From: Catenibacillus scindens
GTDB lineage: Bacteria; Bacillota; Clostridia; Lachnospirales; Lachnospiraceae
Assembly (NCBI RefSeq): GCF_014202115.1
Contig: NZ_JACHFW010000007.1
Coordinates: forward strand, 79,438 to 143,437
Direction: 5' to 3'
Length of the DNA: 64,000 bases
Shown: positions 1 through 8,735 of the stretch, in pieces
Layout: each line of letters begins with the position of its first letter
Position numbering within the stretch: position 1 is the first letter of the stretch
Made by a program: the position numbers and the translations under genes
The notes under the pieces: generated by a model
What the model was told of the DNA's origin: nothing
Databases searched by the model: none
What the model saw: the letters and a program-made list of their open reading frames with translations, nothing else

Positions 1-139
1 GATACAGGAAAAGTCTTTTTTTGTAATTGTTCCGCCGCCTATGTCGTCCGGCAAAACGCTCCCAAAAGCGCGTGTAGATTTTTGACATCTGGAAATACTA
101 AGAAACCAAAGCACTCTATGAACACAAAGGAGGCCCATT

Positions 140-2740
140 ATGAAAGAATTTTATCAGATGACAAAGGAGGAGGCGCTGTCAGCCCTCCAGGCATCTGAAA
201 ACGGTCTGTCCGACGCCAAAGCGCAGAAAGCGCTGGAGACCCATGGGGAAAACGCCCTTACGGAGCAGAAAAAGAAAAGCCTGCTCCAAGTCTTTTTGAG
301 CCAGTTCGCGGACCTTTTGGTGATTATCCTTATTATTGCCGCCATTGTTTCCATGATCTCCGGCAATGTGGAAAGCACCATTGTTATTATCGCTGTTATT
401 GTTTTAAACGCCATCCTGGGAACTGTACAGTATGCCAAAGCGGAAAAATCCCTGGATTCCCTGAAAGCTCTTTCTTCCCCGAAAGCCAAGGTTCTTCGGG
501 ACGGACAGCGCCATGAAATTGACTCAAGATATATCGTTCCCGGCGATATTCTTCTCCTAGAAGCCGGCGATATGGTCTGCGCTGACGGACGCATCCTCTA
601 CAATTACTCCCTTCAGGTCAATGAAAGCTCCCTCACAGGAGAATCCACCAACGTGGATAAAAAGGAAGTCTGTCTGGAAGGGGAAATGCCTTTAGGAGAC
701 CGCATTAACATGGTCTATTCCGGAAGCCTTGTCACCTATGGACGGGCTACCGTACTTGTCACCGGAACCGGAATGAACACTGAGATCGGTAAAATCGCCA
801 CTTTGATGAACCAGACTAAGGATAAAAAGACGCCTCTCCAGGTCAGCCTTGATCAGTTCAGCAAAAAACTGGCCATTATCATCCTTGTGATCTGCGCTGT
901 TGTCCTGCTTTTAAGTCTTTACCGGGATATGAGCTTTATTGATGCCCTCATGTTCGCTGTTGCTCTGGCTGTAGCGGCCATCCCTGAAGCGTTAAGCTCT
1001 ATCGTTACCATCGTTCAGGCCATCGGAACTCAAAAAATGGTCCGTGAACACGCTGTTGTCAAAGAACTGAAAGCTGTGGAAAGTCTTGGCTGTGTTTCCG
1101 TGATCTGCTCTGATAAAACCGGTACACTGACCCAGAACAAAATGACCGTTCAGCAGATTTACATCGACGGAAAGCTGTTCACCCCATTTACCCTGGATCT
1201 GCGCAACCAGCTTCACCGTTACCTCCTGTATGACGCTATTCTCTCCAATGATTCTTCCTTCAGCGAAGGGCAGGGCATTGGCGACCCCACAGAATACTGT
1301 CTTCTGGAAATGGCACAGAACGCCGGTGTTGATTTTTCTGTAATCCGTGAACTGATGCCCCGCCGGGCGGAAATCCCATTTGACTCCGACCGCAAGCTCA
1401 TGAGTACAAAATATAATATGCGTGGCAAGCCGGTGATCCTTACAAAAGGAGCCGTTGACGTTCTCCTCTCCAGAACCGACCGGATTGCTTTTTCCGACGG
1501 TGTCCGCCCTATTACTGAGGAAGACAAAAAAACCATCCTTGCTCAAAATAACAGCTTCTCAGAAAACGGTCTGCGTGTTTTGGCCTTCGGTTATAAAGAT
1601 AATGACGAGACTGAACCGTTGACTTTGGATGATGAGCAGGATTTTATTTTCCTCGGCCTTGTATCTATTATTGACCCGCCCCGTGAAGAGTCCAAAGCCG
1701 CTGTGGCTGACGCCACACGGGCAGGTATTAAGACTGTCATGATCACCGGTGACCACAAAGTCACCGCTGCCGCCATTGCCAGACAGATCGGGATTTTTAA
1801 AGACGGCGACATGGCCATTACAGGAACAGAACTGGACGCCATGAGCGATGAAGAGCTGGATGAAAAGATCGAATCCATCTCTGTCTATGCCCGTGTGTCC
1901 CCTGAAAATAAAATCCGTATTGTGGACGCATGGCAGAGAAAAGGGCGCATTGTTTCCATGACCGGCGACGGCGTCAACGACGCCCCTGCCTTAAAGAAAG
2001 CGGATATCGGCGTTGCCATGGGTATTACCGGTACAGAAGTATCCAAAGACGCCGCTTCTATGATCCTTCAGGATGATAATTTTGCCACCATCATTAAAGC
2101 CGTGGCCAACGGACGCAACGTCTACCGGAACATAAAAAACGCCATTCAGTTTTTACTTTCGGGAAATACCGCAGCCATCCTGTCTGTGCTTTACACATCT
2201 ATCGCTGGGCTGGCTGTTCCTTTTGCCCCGGTACACCTGCTGTTCATCAACCTTCTCACTGACTCGCTGCCGGCCATCGCCATCGGCATGGAGCCTGCGG
2301 ACAGGGATATTTTGTCAGAGAAGCCCCGAAATCCCAAAGAAGGTATTTTAAACCGGGCATTTATGACCAATCTTGGAATTTTCGGCGTCCTTATCGCCGT
2401 ATGTACGATGATCTCTTATCACTTTGGCCTTGCCACAGATGCGGCGACAGCAAGCACTATGGCCTTTGCCACACTCACCATCGCCCGCCTGTTCCACGGT
2501 TTTAACTGCCGCAGCAAACATTCTGTCTTCGGCAACCCCATCAGCAAAAACTGGTGGTGCCTTGGCGCCTTTGCTCTCGGTCTTTTGCTGATCAATATGG
2601 TATTATTCATCCCCGGTCTTCACTCTCTGTTCTCTGTGACAGACCTGACCGGCATGCAGATCGGATGTATTTACCTTATGGCATTTATCCCCACACTGAT
2701 CATACAGATTGGAAAGATCATCCGGGAACATATCAAATAA
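140..2740 (+). CDS. Calcium-type P-type cation ATPase
   Basis: P2A-type ATPase of 866 residues that probably exports Ca2+ (or Mn2+) across the cell membrane using ATP. Visible in order: cation-ATPase N domain (about 1-60), paired membrane helices (about 55-95), actuator loop with TGES (166-169), M3/M4 with the ion-site motif PEAL (282-285), phosphorylation motif CSDKTGTLT (acceptor Asp 325), hinge MTGDGVNDAP (607-616), and a C-terminal helix bundle. Length and motifs fit the PMCA/SERCA-like bacterial group (PacL, YloB). The start follows an AAGGAGG site 7 bases upstream. It is a single gene with its own terminator. No metal-responsive regulator adjoins it, so the ion is inferred from the family. 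Confidence 0.93.
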   Translation: MKEFYQMTKEEALSALQASENGLSDAKAQKALETHGENALTEQKKKSLLQVFLSQFADLLVIILIIAAIVSMISGNVESTIVIIAVIVLNAILGTVQYAKAEKSLDSLKALSSPKAKVLRDGQRHEIDSRYIVPGDILLLEAGDMVCADGRILYNYSLQVNESSLTGESTNVDKKEVCLEGEMPLGDRINMVYSGSLVTYGRATVLVTGTGMNTEIGKIATLMNQTKDKKTPLQVSLDQFSKKLAIIILVICAVVLLLSLYRDMSFIDALMFAVALAVAAIPEALSSIVTIVQAIGTQKMVREHAVVKELKAVESLGCVSVICSDKTGTLTQNKMTVQQIYIDGKLFTPFTLDLRNQLHRYLLYDAILSNDSSFSEGQGIGDPTEYCLLEMAQNAGVDFSVIRELMPRRAEIPFDSDRKLMSTKYNMRGKPVILTKGAVDVLLSRTDRIAFSDGVRPITEEDKKTILAQNNSFSENGLRVLAFGYKDNDETEPLTLDDEQDFIFLGLVSIIDPPREESKAAVADATRAGIKTVMITGDHKVTAAAIARQIGIFKDGDMAITGTELDAMSDEELDEKIESISVYARVSPENKIRIVDAWQRKGRIVSMTGDGVNDAPALKKADIGVAMGITGTEVSKDAASMILQDDNFATIIKAVANGRNVYRNIKNAIQFLLSGNTAAILSVLYTSIAGLAVPFAPVHLLFINLLTDSLPAIAIGMEPADRDILSEKPRNPKEGILNRAFMTNLGIFGVLIAVCTMISYHFGLATDAATASTMAFATLTIARLFHGFNCRSKHSVFGNPISKNWWCLGAFALGLLLINMVLFIPGLHSLFSVTDLTGMQIGCIYLMAFIPTLIIQIGKIIREHIK

Positions 2741-2757
2741 TTAATATGATTTTTTAA

Positions 2758-2794
2758 GATCCTCCATGCTATATCAGCACGGAGGGTCTTTTTT
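2758..2794 (+). terminator. Rho-independent terminator of the P-type ATPase gene
   Basis: A 12-bp stem (GATCCTCCATGC with GCACGGAGGGTC, two G-U type pairs) is followed by six T residues, 17 bases after the ATPase stop codon. Confidence 0.85.
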
Positions 2795-2817
2795 CGTCAC
2801 AGTTTTCATAAATGCTA

Positions 2818-2847
2818 TTGTTTTTTTCTATATGGGTATGCTATGAT
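2818..2847 (+). promoter_or_regulatory. Sigma-A promoter for the PurF-like gene
   Basis: TTGTTT (-35), an 18-base spacer and TATGAT (-10) lie 70 bases upstream of the start codon. The leader holds a small hairpin, TGCCC-TAAG-GGGCA. No recognisable purine operator was seen. Confidence 0.55.
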
Positions 2848-2916
2848 AGGAATGCCCTAAGGGGCAAAGAAAAACGTTACTGTCTAGTTAAAATATAATT
2901 ATAGGAGTGTTGATTT

Positions 2917-4368
2917 ATGGGCGGAATTTTCGGAGTTGTATCAAAGAAAAGTTGTACATTAGATCTGTTTTTCGGGATCGACTATCATTCCCATCTTGGA
3001 ACGAAACGGGGCGGTATGGCTATCTATGGACCTGACGGCTTTAACCGCAGCATTCATAACATTGAAAATTCTCCTTTCCGGACAAAATTTGAGCATGATG
3101 TGGAAGAACTTGAAGGACATATCGGTATCGGCTGTATTTCCGACACAGATCCACAGCCCCTGCTCATCCAGTCCCATCTTGGCAGCTATGCCATTACAAC
3201 TGTCGGTAAGATCAATAATGAAGAGGAACTTGTAAAGTATGTTTATGACCATGGTCACACCCATTTTCTGGAAATGAGCGGCGGACGGATTAATACCTCC
3301 GAGCTGGTGGCCACACTCATTGACCAGCAGGCTTCTTTTGTGGAAGGTTTGTCCTTTGCCCAGGATATGATCAATGGTTCCATGACGATCCTTCTGATGA
3401 CAAAAGACGGTCTCATCGCTGCCCGTGATAAACTGGGACGCACCCCTCTGGTCATCGGCGAAAAAGAGGACGGCTACTGCGCTTCTTTTGAAAGCTTCGC
3501 CTATATTAATCTGGGATATCACGATTACCGGGAACTTGGCCCCGGCGAAATTGTGTCTATCACTCCGGAAGGTGTGGAACAGTTGAAAGCGCCCGGAGAC
3601 CAGATGCAGATCTGCTCCTTTTTGTGGGTGTACTATGGCTATCCTACATCTTCCTACGAAGGTGTCAATGTGGAAGCCATGCGCTACAAATGCGGTGAAA
3701 TGCTGGCCCGCCATGACATGGCCCAGGGTGAAAACATCCATCCCGATTACATTGCCGGCGTGCCCGACACCGGTACGGCCCACGCTATCGGCTACGCCAA
3801 CGCCTCCGGCGTTCCTTTTGCCCGTCCTTTTATTAAATATACCCCCACATGGCCCCGGTCTTTCATGCCTCAGAACCAGAGTCAGCGCAATCTCATTGCC
3901 CGCATGAAGCTTATTCCGGTAGACGCCCTGATCCGGGGCAAAAGCCTGCTGCTCATTGATGATTCCATTGTCCGGGGCACTCAGCTCGGAGAAACGACAG
4001 AATTTTTATATGACAGCGGAGCCAGAGAAGTACACATCCGCCCCGCCTGTCCTCCATTGCTGTTTGGATGTCCGTTCTTAAACTTTTCCCGGTCTTCCTC
4101 TGACCTGGATCTCATTACCCGCCGGGTGATCCGCGACCGGGAAGGAGACATTGTATCTGAGAAAACATTGTTTGATTACGCAGACCCTAACAGCACAAAT
4201 TACAACGAAATGGTGGAAGAAATCCGACGCCGTCTGAACTTTACCACCCTCCGCTTCCACCGCCTGGACGATCTGGTAACCTCCATCGGACTGCCGGAGG
4301 AGAAAGTCTGCACATACTGCTGGAGCGGCAAAGGCTGTTCAGGATGCAGCCACGGATGCGGAAAATAA
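2917..4368 (+). CDS. Amidophosphoribosyltransferase paralogue lacking the catalytic Cys
   Basis: PurF-like protein of 483 residues: N-terminal class II glutamine amidotransferase fold (about 1-230) and C-terminal phosphoribosyltransferase domain. The PRPP motif is intact (LLLIDDSIVRGTQ, 344-356), and the C-terminal CTYCW resembles the iron-sulfur cysteines of Bacillus-type PurF. The protein begins MGGIFGV, whereas working glutaminases begin MCGI with Cys2 as nucleophile, so residue 2 is Gly. The usual HRGQEGAG glutaminase segment also reads differently (around KRGGMA). It could use free ammonia, act on another substrate, or be regulatory. The start is fixed by TAGGAGTG nine bases upstream. 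It stands alone, not in a pur operon. Family call firm; activity open. Confidence 0.85.
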   Translation: MGGIFGVVSKKSCTLDLFFGIDYHSHLGTKRGGMAIYGPDGFNRSIHNIENSPFRTKFEHDVEELEGHIGIGCISDTDPQPLLIQSHLGSYAITTVGKINNEEELVKYVYDHGHTHFLEMSGGRINTSELVATLIDQQASFVEGLSFAQDMINGSMTILLMTKDGLIAARDKLGRTPLVIGEKEDGYCASFESFAYINLGYHDYRELGPGEIVSITPEGVEQLKAPGDQMQICSFLWVYYGYPTSSYEGVNVEAMRYKCGEMLARHDMAQGENIHPDYIAGVPDTGTAHAIGYANASGVPFARPFIKYTPTWPRSFMPQNQSQRNLIARMKLIPVDALIRGKSLLLIDDSIVRGTQLGETTEFLYDSGAREVHIRPACPPLLFGCPFLNFSRSSSDLDLITRRVIRDREGDIVSEKTLFDYADPNSTNYNEMVEEIRRRLNFTTLRFHRLDDLVTSIGLPEEKVCTYCWSGKGCSGCSHGCGK

Positions 4369-4687
4369 AATATGACATGATACAGACATGACATTCAAAA
4401 CAGGGAAGAATGTAAAGTTCTTCTCTGTTTTTTGTAACTATTTTGCCATGCGTCTGGTTTAGTCAAATTCCCTGCCGCAAGCAACAGAGTATCAAGCTAA
4501 CAGCGAGAATCCAGGATACATAGCTGAATAGTTACTTTCCAAAAAACTTTTTGTCACATAAAAGTCACATATAACAACATTTTCCTCATTTTGCCATTGA
4601 ATATTTTTCCTGGGACATTTATAATGTAACTATCTATTCCGGCCTTTATAAAAGCTGAAGGTCCGGCAAAACTACAGGAGGATAAAA
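4369..4687. other. Intergenic region with a partial dispersed repeat
   Basis: After the terminator, 4459-4508 aligns to the 5' half of the repeat at 23064-23200. It is bracketed by inverted GTAACTATT (about 4435) and GAATAGTTAC (about 4527-4536). The rest is AT-rich leader for the BTAD gene. No ORF was found. Confidence 0.5.
4397..4433 (+). terminator. Terminator after the PurF-like gene
   Basis: AACAGGGAAGAA pairs with TTCTTCTCTGTT and runs into TTTTTT, 28 bases past the stop codon. Confidence 0.88.
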
Positions 4688-5902
4688 ATGTCGGCAACAA
4701 CACTTCACATTAAAATGTTCGGTGAATTTTCCATATCCAATGAATATGGACGTTTTTCACATATAAATAATAAAAGCCTTCAGATCACCCGGCTTCTCGC
4801 ATATCTTATCGCCAACAAAGACACGGAAATCCACAAGGATAAGCTGATGGAGCTTCTATGGCCTGATGAAAACGCCACAAACCCATCGGGCGCTCTGCGC
4901 AATCTGGTCTACCGCGCCCGCCAGATTCTCGAAGAGTTTTTTCCGTCCCAGGAAGATGCTTCCGGATCGGAGAATGCTCCGGTAGAATGTATTTTGTTTT
5001 CCAAAAACGCTTACCGATGGAATCCTGAACTGGACTGCGAAATTGATATCTTTCAGTTTGAAGATTGTATTGCCCAGGCTGATCAGGAAACAGATGAAAA
5101 ACAACAGTACGCTCTGTACCAGAAAGCCCATGATCTTTACAAAGGAGATTTTTTAAATATTTTAACTTCAGATGAATGGGTCGTCTTCCGGAAAGTTTTT
5201 TATAAAAATTTATATACCAAAGTTACTGCCAATATGTGCCGCTATTTAAGCAGTCAGAAAAATTATACCGCGGTCATTCGCCTGTGCGAGGCGTCCTCTC
5301 TGGTAGATCCTATGGACGAGCAGATTCATGTTGAAAAGATTCATGCCTATCTTCAAATGCACGCCCCATCCCAGGCCATGGCCTATTATTATTCCGTGGC
5401 GGATCTTTTTACTCAAAAATTTGGCATTGAACCGGGAACTGAAATGCAGAAAATCTATCATGAAATACTGATCCAGCTTCCCAACTATCACAAAAATATC
5501 CATGAGCTTGAAAATCTTCTGAAAGAAGACAAAGAGGAGAAAAGAAGTTTTTTCTGCACCTTCGACGTTTTTAAATATATTTACCAGCTCAGCCAGCGTT
5601 TTGTGCGCCGCTCCCCATTAAAACGCTACCTTGTCCTCTTTACATTGACGGACACAAGCCGACCTTCAGAAATTACTAACACACTCATTGATGAGATGGA
5701 TGTGCTTTACGAAGTACTTTCTAAAAATCTTCGGCGAAATGACGTCTTTACAAAAGCGGCGCCCTGCCAGTTTGCCCTGATCATAGTCTTAGATGACGAG
5801 GCCGCCTGTCAGGCAACCCTCCAGCGCATTTTACGCCGCTATGAAAAGCAAAGGAAGTCAGCCCAGATTCAGATTCAGATCGACCACAGTCCGATTCAGT
5901 AA
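4688..5902 (+). CDS. BTAD-domain (SARP/AfsR-like) transcriptional regulator
   Basis: A 404-residue soluble regulator. Residues about 5-100 match an OmpR-type winged helix as found in SARP proteins (LMELLWPDENATNPSGALRN is typical of its effector-loop region). Residues about 105-265 match the bacterial transcriptional activation domain, a helical TPR-like module. The last 140 residues (about 266-404) are not recognised. An ACAGGAGG site sits 8 bases upstream. There is no receiver domain, kinase or obvious target operon next to it; the neighbours are unrelated single genes. Signal and targets cannot be inferred. Confidence 0.82.
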   Translation: MSATTLHIKMFGEFSISNEYGRFSHINNKSLQITRLLAYLIANKDTEIHKDKLMELLWPDENATNPSGALRNLVYRARQILEEFFPSQEDASGSENAPVECILFSKNAYRWNPELDCEIDIFQFEDCIAQADQETDEKQQYALYQKAHDLYKGDFLNILTSDEWVVFRKVFYKNLYTKVTANMCRYLSSQKNYTAVIRLCEASSLVDPMDEQIHVEKIHAYLQMHAPSQAMAYYYSVADLFTQKFGIEPGTEMQKIYHEILIQLPNYHKNIHELENLLKEDKEEKRSFFCTFDVFKYIYQLSQRFVRRSPLKRYLVLFTLTDTSRPSEITNTLIDEMDVLYEVLSKNLRRNDVFTKAAPCQFALIIVLDDEAACQATLQRILRRYEKQRKSAQIQIQIDHSPIQ

Positions 5903-5921
5903 GTTCCAATATTTAGAAAAT

Positions 5922-5960
5922 AAAAATGCCTCCACGGTGTACGTGAAGGCATTTTTATTT
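5922..5960. terminator. Bidirectional-looking terminator
   Basis: AAAAATGCC(T)CCACG pairs with CGTG(A)AGGCATTTTT. It has A and T tracts on both sides, so it could serve the BTAD gene and the converging deglycosidase operon. Confidence 0.75.
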
Positions 5961-5971
5961 TCTCCGACTCC

Positions 5972-6029
5972 TGCCGGAAGTCAAATGGACGCGCAAGCGC
6001 ACCCGCCCGGCCGCGCCCGCAGAAATAAA
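5972..6029. repeat. Partial copy of a dispersed intergenic repeat (3' half)
   Basis: It shares the frame G-CGG-AGTC-CAAATGGAC, a GCAAGC-loop hairpin, then GCCCGC-GAATAAA, with 23140-23200. A separate GGCCGCC hairpin follows at about 6032-6051. Confidence 0.5.
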
Positions 6030-6067
6030 AAGGCCGCCCGTAGGCGGCCTAGTTACTGCAGCACCAA

Positions 6068-7039
6068 TCATTCATTTCCAAGGAGGCGTTTCAGCATATG
6101 GGCATATCTTGTCAACTGCTCACAAGCATCCGTCGTATCGTTATAATGGTGACCTTCATATTCGGTTGCAATATATCCTTTATAACCGGATTCTTTGATC
6201 AGCGGAAGGATCTTATCACAAGGCGTGGTATAGTCAAATTCATCCTCACCTATGTACCAGAATTTGCTATGAATATATACAGTATTTTTCATCAGCATAG
6301 GCACCCATTCCAGATGAGCCGGACCGTATGTCGCGTAAATATCCTTCACAAAATCTTTCTCCGCGTCTGTATAGGAAGCGTCGGCCAGAAGCACATTCTG
6401 CGCCTCCCCGGCTTTATGGCGTTCACAAATCTCATCCACCTTCTCCTGACGGCATCCGAAATCTTCTACAGCCTGAATTTTATTTAAAATATGAGGCGTC
6501 TCGGCAAAAATACTGAAATCCGGGACAACTCCAAGCCATCCATCACTGTTGCTCATGATCTCAAGATATTCCTGCCACTCCGGAATTACCGGCGTATGAG
6601 GCGCGTGAAGTTCAATAGCTAAAACAATACCGATCTTCTTGGCATAAGGAAGCATCTTTTTGTAGATCTTTGGTGAGATGGCATGCTGTGTGCGGACAAG
6701 GTCAAACCCCATATATTTCGCGTACATCATATCATCCAGTGTAGATTGAATAATCTCATCTTCTGTCAGATCTCTATCCGAATGGGTTCCCATATCAATA
6801 TAGGCGCTATAGCATACCGGATGCATATCATATTTTTTCAGAAGTGCTGTAAAATCATCCATCCACTCTTTAGAAGGGTGAGGATATTCGGGAACCATCT
6901 GGCTGGCAACCAGCTCAACGCCGGTATATCCCATCTCCCGGCCCTTTTTGAGACAATCTTCCAGTGTCATTCTTCCATTAATATATTCTCCCGATAAAGC
7001 ATATAATGTGAGGCATAATTCAATATCATGTTTTCTCAT
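6068..7039 (-). CDS. C-glycoside deglycosidase-like alpha subunit (TIM barrel)
   Basis: Sugar-phosphate-isomerase/AP-endonuclease-2 type TIM barrel of about 323 residues. The four metal ligands of this fold are visible: Glu in AIELHAPH (143), Asp in GVVPDFSIF (174), His in VYIHSKFW (257) and Glu in YIATEYEGHH (293). A barrel of this type paired with the small protein just upstream is the hallmark of C-glycoside deglycosidases (DfgA/DgpC-type). Known members cleave the C-C bond of oxidised C-glucosyl flavonoids such as puerarin in gut bacteria. The start is taken at the ATG 9 bases after AAGGGGG; a TTG two codons earlier (7045) is possible but too close to that site. Substrate is inferred; a generic epimerase is the alternative. 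Confidence 0.72.
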   Translation of the reverse strand: MRKHDIELCLTLYALSGEYINGRMTLEDCLKKGREMGYTGVELVASQMVPEYPHPSKEWMDDFTALLKKYDMHPVCYSAYIDMGTHSDRDLTEDEIIQSTLDDMMYAKYMGFDLVRTQHAISPKIYKKMLPYAKKIGIVLAIELHAPHTPVIPEWQEYLEIMSNSDGWLGVVPDFSIFAETPHILNKIQAVEDFGCRQEKVDEICERHKAGEAQNVLLADASYTDAEKDFVKDIYATYGPAHLEWVPMLMKNTVYIHSKFWYIGEDEFDYTTPCDKILPLIKESGYKGYIATEYEGHHYNDTTDACEQLTRYAHMLKRLLGNE

Positions 7040-7054
7040 CGCCAATTTCCCCCT

Positions 7055-7477
7055 TTACTTTACCTGCAAAACTTTTGTATCCGAACCGTCAAGTACAAGA
7101 TAACTGCCGGAATATCCGGTGTATGGGATACGATGTTTCATCTTGATGGTAACTTCGTGTTCACCCTGAGGCAGTCCGCCTTCCTTCAAAATAAAATAGC
7201 GGGCTTTATCCAGAATAAACCAGTATTCCAAATACAGGTCTTTGAGCTGGGACAACAGACATTGCTTTCCATTAACATTAAAATACACCGTGTTCTCCGG
7301 CACCTTCTCTCCATCCACGTAGATTTCCAGAGACTCAATACAGCTTAAAAAAGTTCCCCGGTAGGATGGATACTGGCCATAAAATTCATAACCGATCGTC
7401 ATATTTCCGGTCTGTACATTTGTAATACCTTCGGCAGCGCTGATCAATAACTTGTTATACGCTTGAAATTGAGCCAT
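7055..7477 (-). CDS. C-glycoside deglycosidase-like beta subunit (CGDB/DUF6379 type)
   Basis: A 140-residue beta-rich protein with the layout recalled for the CGD beta family: a YRG-LSCIESLEIYVDGEKVP block in the N-terminal half and GGLPQGEHEVTIKMKHRIPY near the C-terminus. In characterised CGDs the beta subunit packs on the barrel subunit and is needed for activity. The gene ends 15 bases before the alpha start, so the two are co-transcribed with beta first. The start is taken at the ATG 7 bases after AAGGGGG; an ATG ten codons upstream has no ribosome site. No oxidoreductase that would make the 3-keto-glycoside substrate is present in the window. Confidence 0.7.
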   Translation of the reverse strand: MAQFQAYNKLLISAAEGITNVQTGNMTIGYEFYGQYPSYRGTFLSCIESLEIYVDGEKVPENTVYFNVNGKQCLLSQLKDLYLEYWFILDKARYFILKEGGLPQGEHEVTIKMKHRIPYTGYSGSYLVLDGSDTKVLQVK

Positions 7478-7830
7478 TTGTTTTTCCCCCTTATAATCAT
7501 AATTCATAAGTAACGCAGGACCATCGCAGGACTATCCGCGTTCTGAATTTATTATACTCTGTTTTATTTCTCTCTGGGTTTCGCTTTCAGAAACATTATA
7601 ATATATCGCAATTTCATCCTATATCTGTCGCTTTTTAAGTTCTATATCACTGCCGCATTTGCATATAAAATGATATGGAAACAATTTTTCCATTTTACGG
7701 AAATTAGGACGTGAAAAATTAGCAACTATTCAGCCGTACCGGTACAGTAATCCTATCAGACACGCCAAAAATGCTGCCGGCGCGGCAGGGCACCCGCAGA
7801 AAGTCCGCAAAAGAAAAGAGGCCATACCTT
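7478..7830. other. Divergent intergenic region
   Basis: Carries the minus-strand deglycosidase promoter and, presumably, a promoter for the XRE gene on the plus strand. It is AT-rich in the middle (about 7590-7700). No further gene was found. Confidence 0.5.
7551..7594 (-). promoter_or_regulatory. Probable promoter and operator of the deglycosidase pair
   Basis: A perfect -10 TATAAT (7551-7556) lacks a good -35. In its place sits the inverted repeat GTTTC-N7-GAAAC (7578-7594). This fits an activator- or repressor-controlled promoter. Confidence 0.4.
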
Positions 7831-8196
7831 ATGGAAAATGCTGTTAATCGTAGAATTTTAGAGCTTTGTAAAGAAAGAGGCTATACAGTATACCGCCTTT
7901 CCTCCCTGTCAGGGATACCAACCAGTACCATTACATCTATTCTCAAACGGAATAACGCGCCAACAATCCCGACCCTGCAAAAAATCTGTCAGGCATTGGA
8001 TTTGACGCTGGCACAGTTCTTTTCCCAGGGATTTGATACGCTCACCCCCAGTCAATCTGAATATCTGGAGGAGTTTACACGGCTTAATCCTCACGAACGG
8101 GAACTTGTTCTCGCCTACATCCGTGGGATCACTGACGCCCGAAGCGGCAATGAAAAATCTTCAAAAACCTCATCCCGAAAAAAATCCAAAGAATAA
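7831..8196 (+). CDS. XRE-family helix-turn-helix regulator
   Basis: A 121-residue regulator. Residues about 7-65 form a Cro/C1-type HTH (YRLSSLSGIPTSTITSILKR covers the recognition helices). A short helical segment and a lysine/serine-rich tail follow. The start is placed at ATG 7831 behind AAAGAGG; the frame stays open for 20 codons upstream but without a ribosome site. It is divergent from the deglycosidase operon, whose promoter has a candidate operator, so it may control that operon; this is inference only. Confidence 0.8.
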   Translation: MENAVNRRILELCKERGYTVYRLSSLSGIPTSTITSILKRNNAPTIPTLQKICQALDLTLAQFFSQGFDTLTPSQSEYLEEFTRLNPHERELVLAYIRGITDARSGNEKSSKTSSRKKSKE

Positions 8197-8197
8197 A

Positions 8198-8237
8198 ACA
8201 CAGTACGCCGGGAATATAAATTCTCGGCGTACTGTGT
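8198..8237 (+). terminator. Strong hairpin at the 3' end of the XRE gene
   Basis: A perfect 13-bp stem (ACACAGTACGCCG with CGGCGTACTGTGT) starts two bases after the stop codon. No T tract follows, so it may stabilise or end the mRNA. Confidence 0.55.
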
Positions 8238-8290
8238 TCTCTGAACGAACAGTTTAAACAGATATGACAATCTGTCTTACTGTTTCTACA

Positions 8291-8504
8291 TTAGGCAACG
8301 CGAACATTAACCGCGCGAAGCTTAGTGCTGTCCTTAGGGGTCTGTCTCTGTATCGAAGTTCACTTTCTGTCCTTCTTCCAGAGTCTTAAATCCATCAACC
8401 ATGATCGCGGAAAAATGTACAAAGACATCTTTTCCTGTAGCGTCATCTGTAATGAACCCGAAACCCTTCTGTGCATTGAACCACTTAACTGTACCGTTGT
8501 TCAT
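8291..8504 (-). pseudogene. Frameshifted cold-shock protein gene
   Basis: Begins [18 protein letters not shown] and includes DVFVHFSAI, so RNP1 and RNP2 of a CspA-type RNA chaperone are intact. The frame meets TAA at 8334-8336 after 56 residues (ending TETDP). Removing the single A on the plus strand at 8336 restores DSTKLRAVNVRVA and a stop at 8291, giving a normal 70-residue Csp. This is therefore one extra base near the 3' end. The truncated product would lose the last beta strand. An AGGAGGG site lies upstream of the ATG. It may be a real mutation or an assembly error; no other csp copy is in the window. Confidence 0.85.
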
Positions 8505-8591
8505 TTTCGTGCCCTCCTTCCTTCCGTGTCAGAGAATACGCCCCCTTGTATTCAATGATAGAAATAATAAAAGTATTCCAGATAAAAAAAT

Positions 8592-8654
8592 AAAATCTCA
8601 CATATTTTTGTAATTCATTGTAGAACAATAACTTACAAAAATATGTGAGATTTT
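8592..8654. terminator. 22-bp perfect inverted repeat between murG and csp
   Basis: Arms 8592-8613 and 8633-8654 pair perfectly around a 19-base loop. T-rich runs flank both sides. It probably terminates murG transcription (minus strand). Confidence 0.75.
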
Positions 8655-8735
8655 GTTTTTACCTGAATACACTTTTAGTATATCCCAAAATACGAATACT
8701 GTCAATAGCAGTAATCTCATATATTTCTGTGTTTT

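Noticed and set aside
992..1546. Long antisense frame inside the P-type ATPase gene
   Set aside because: No ribosome site and no recognisable protein; the opposite strand carries a full set of ATPase motifs.
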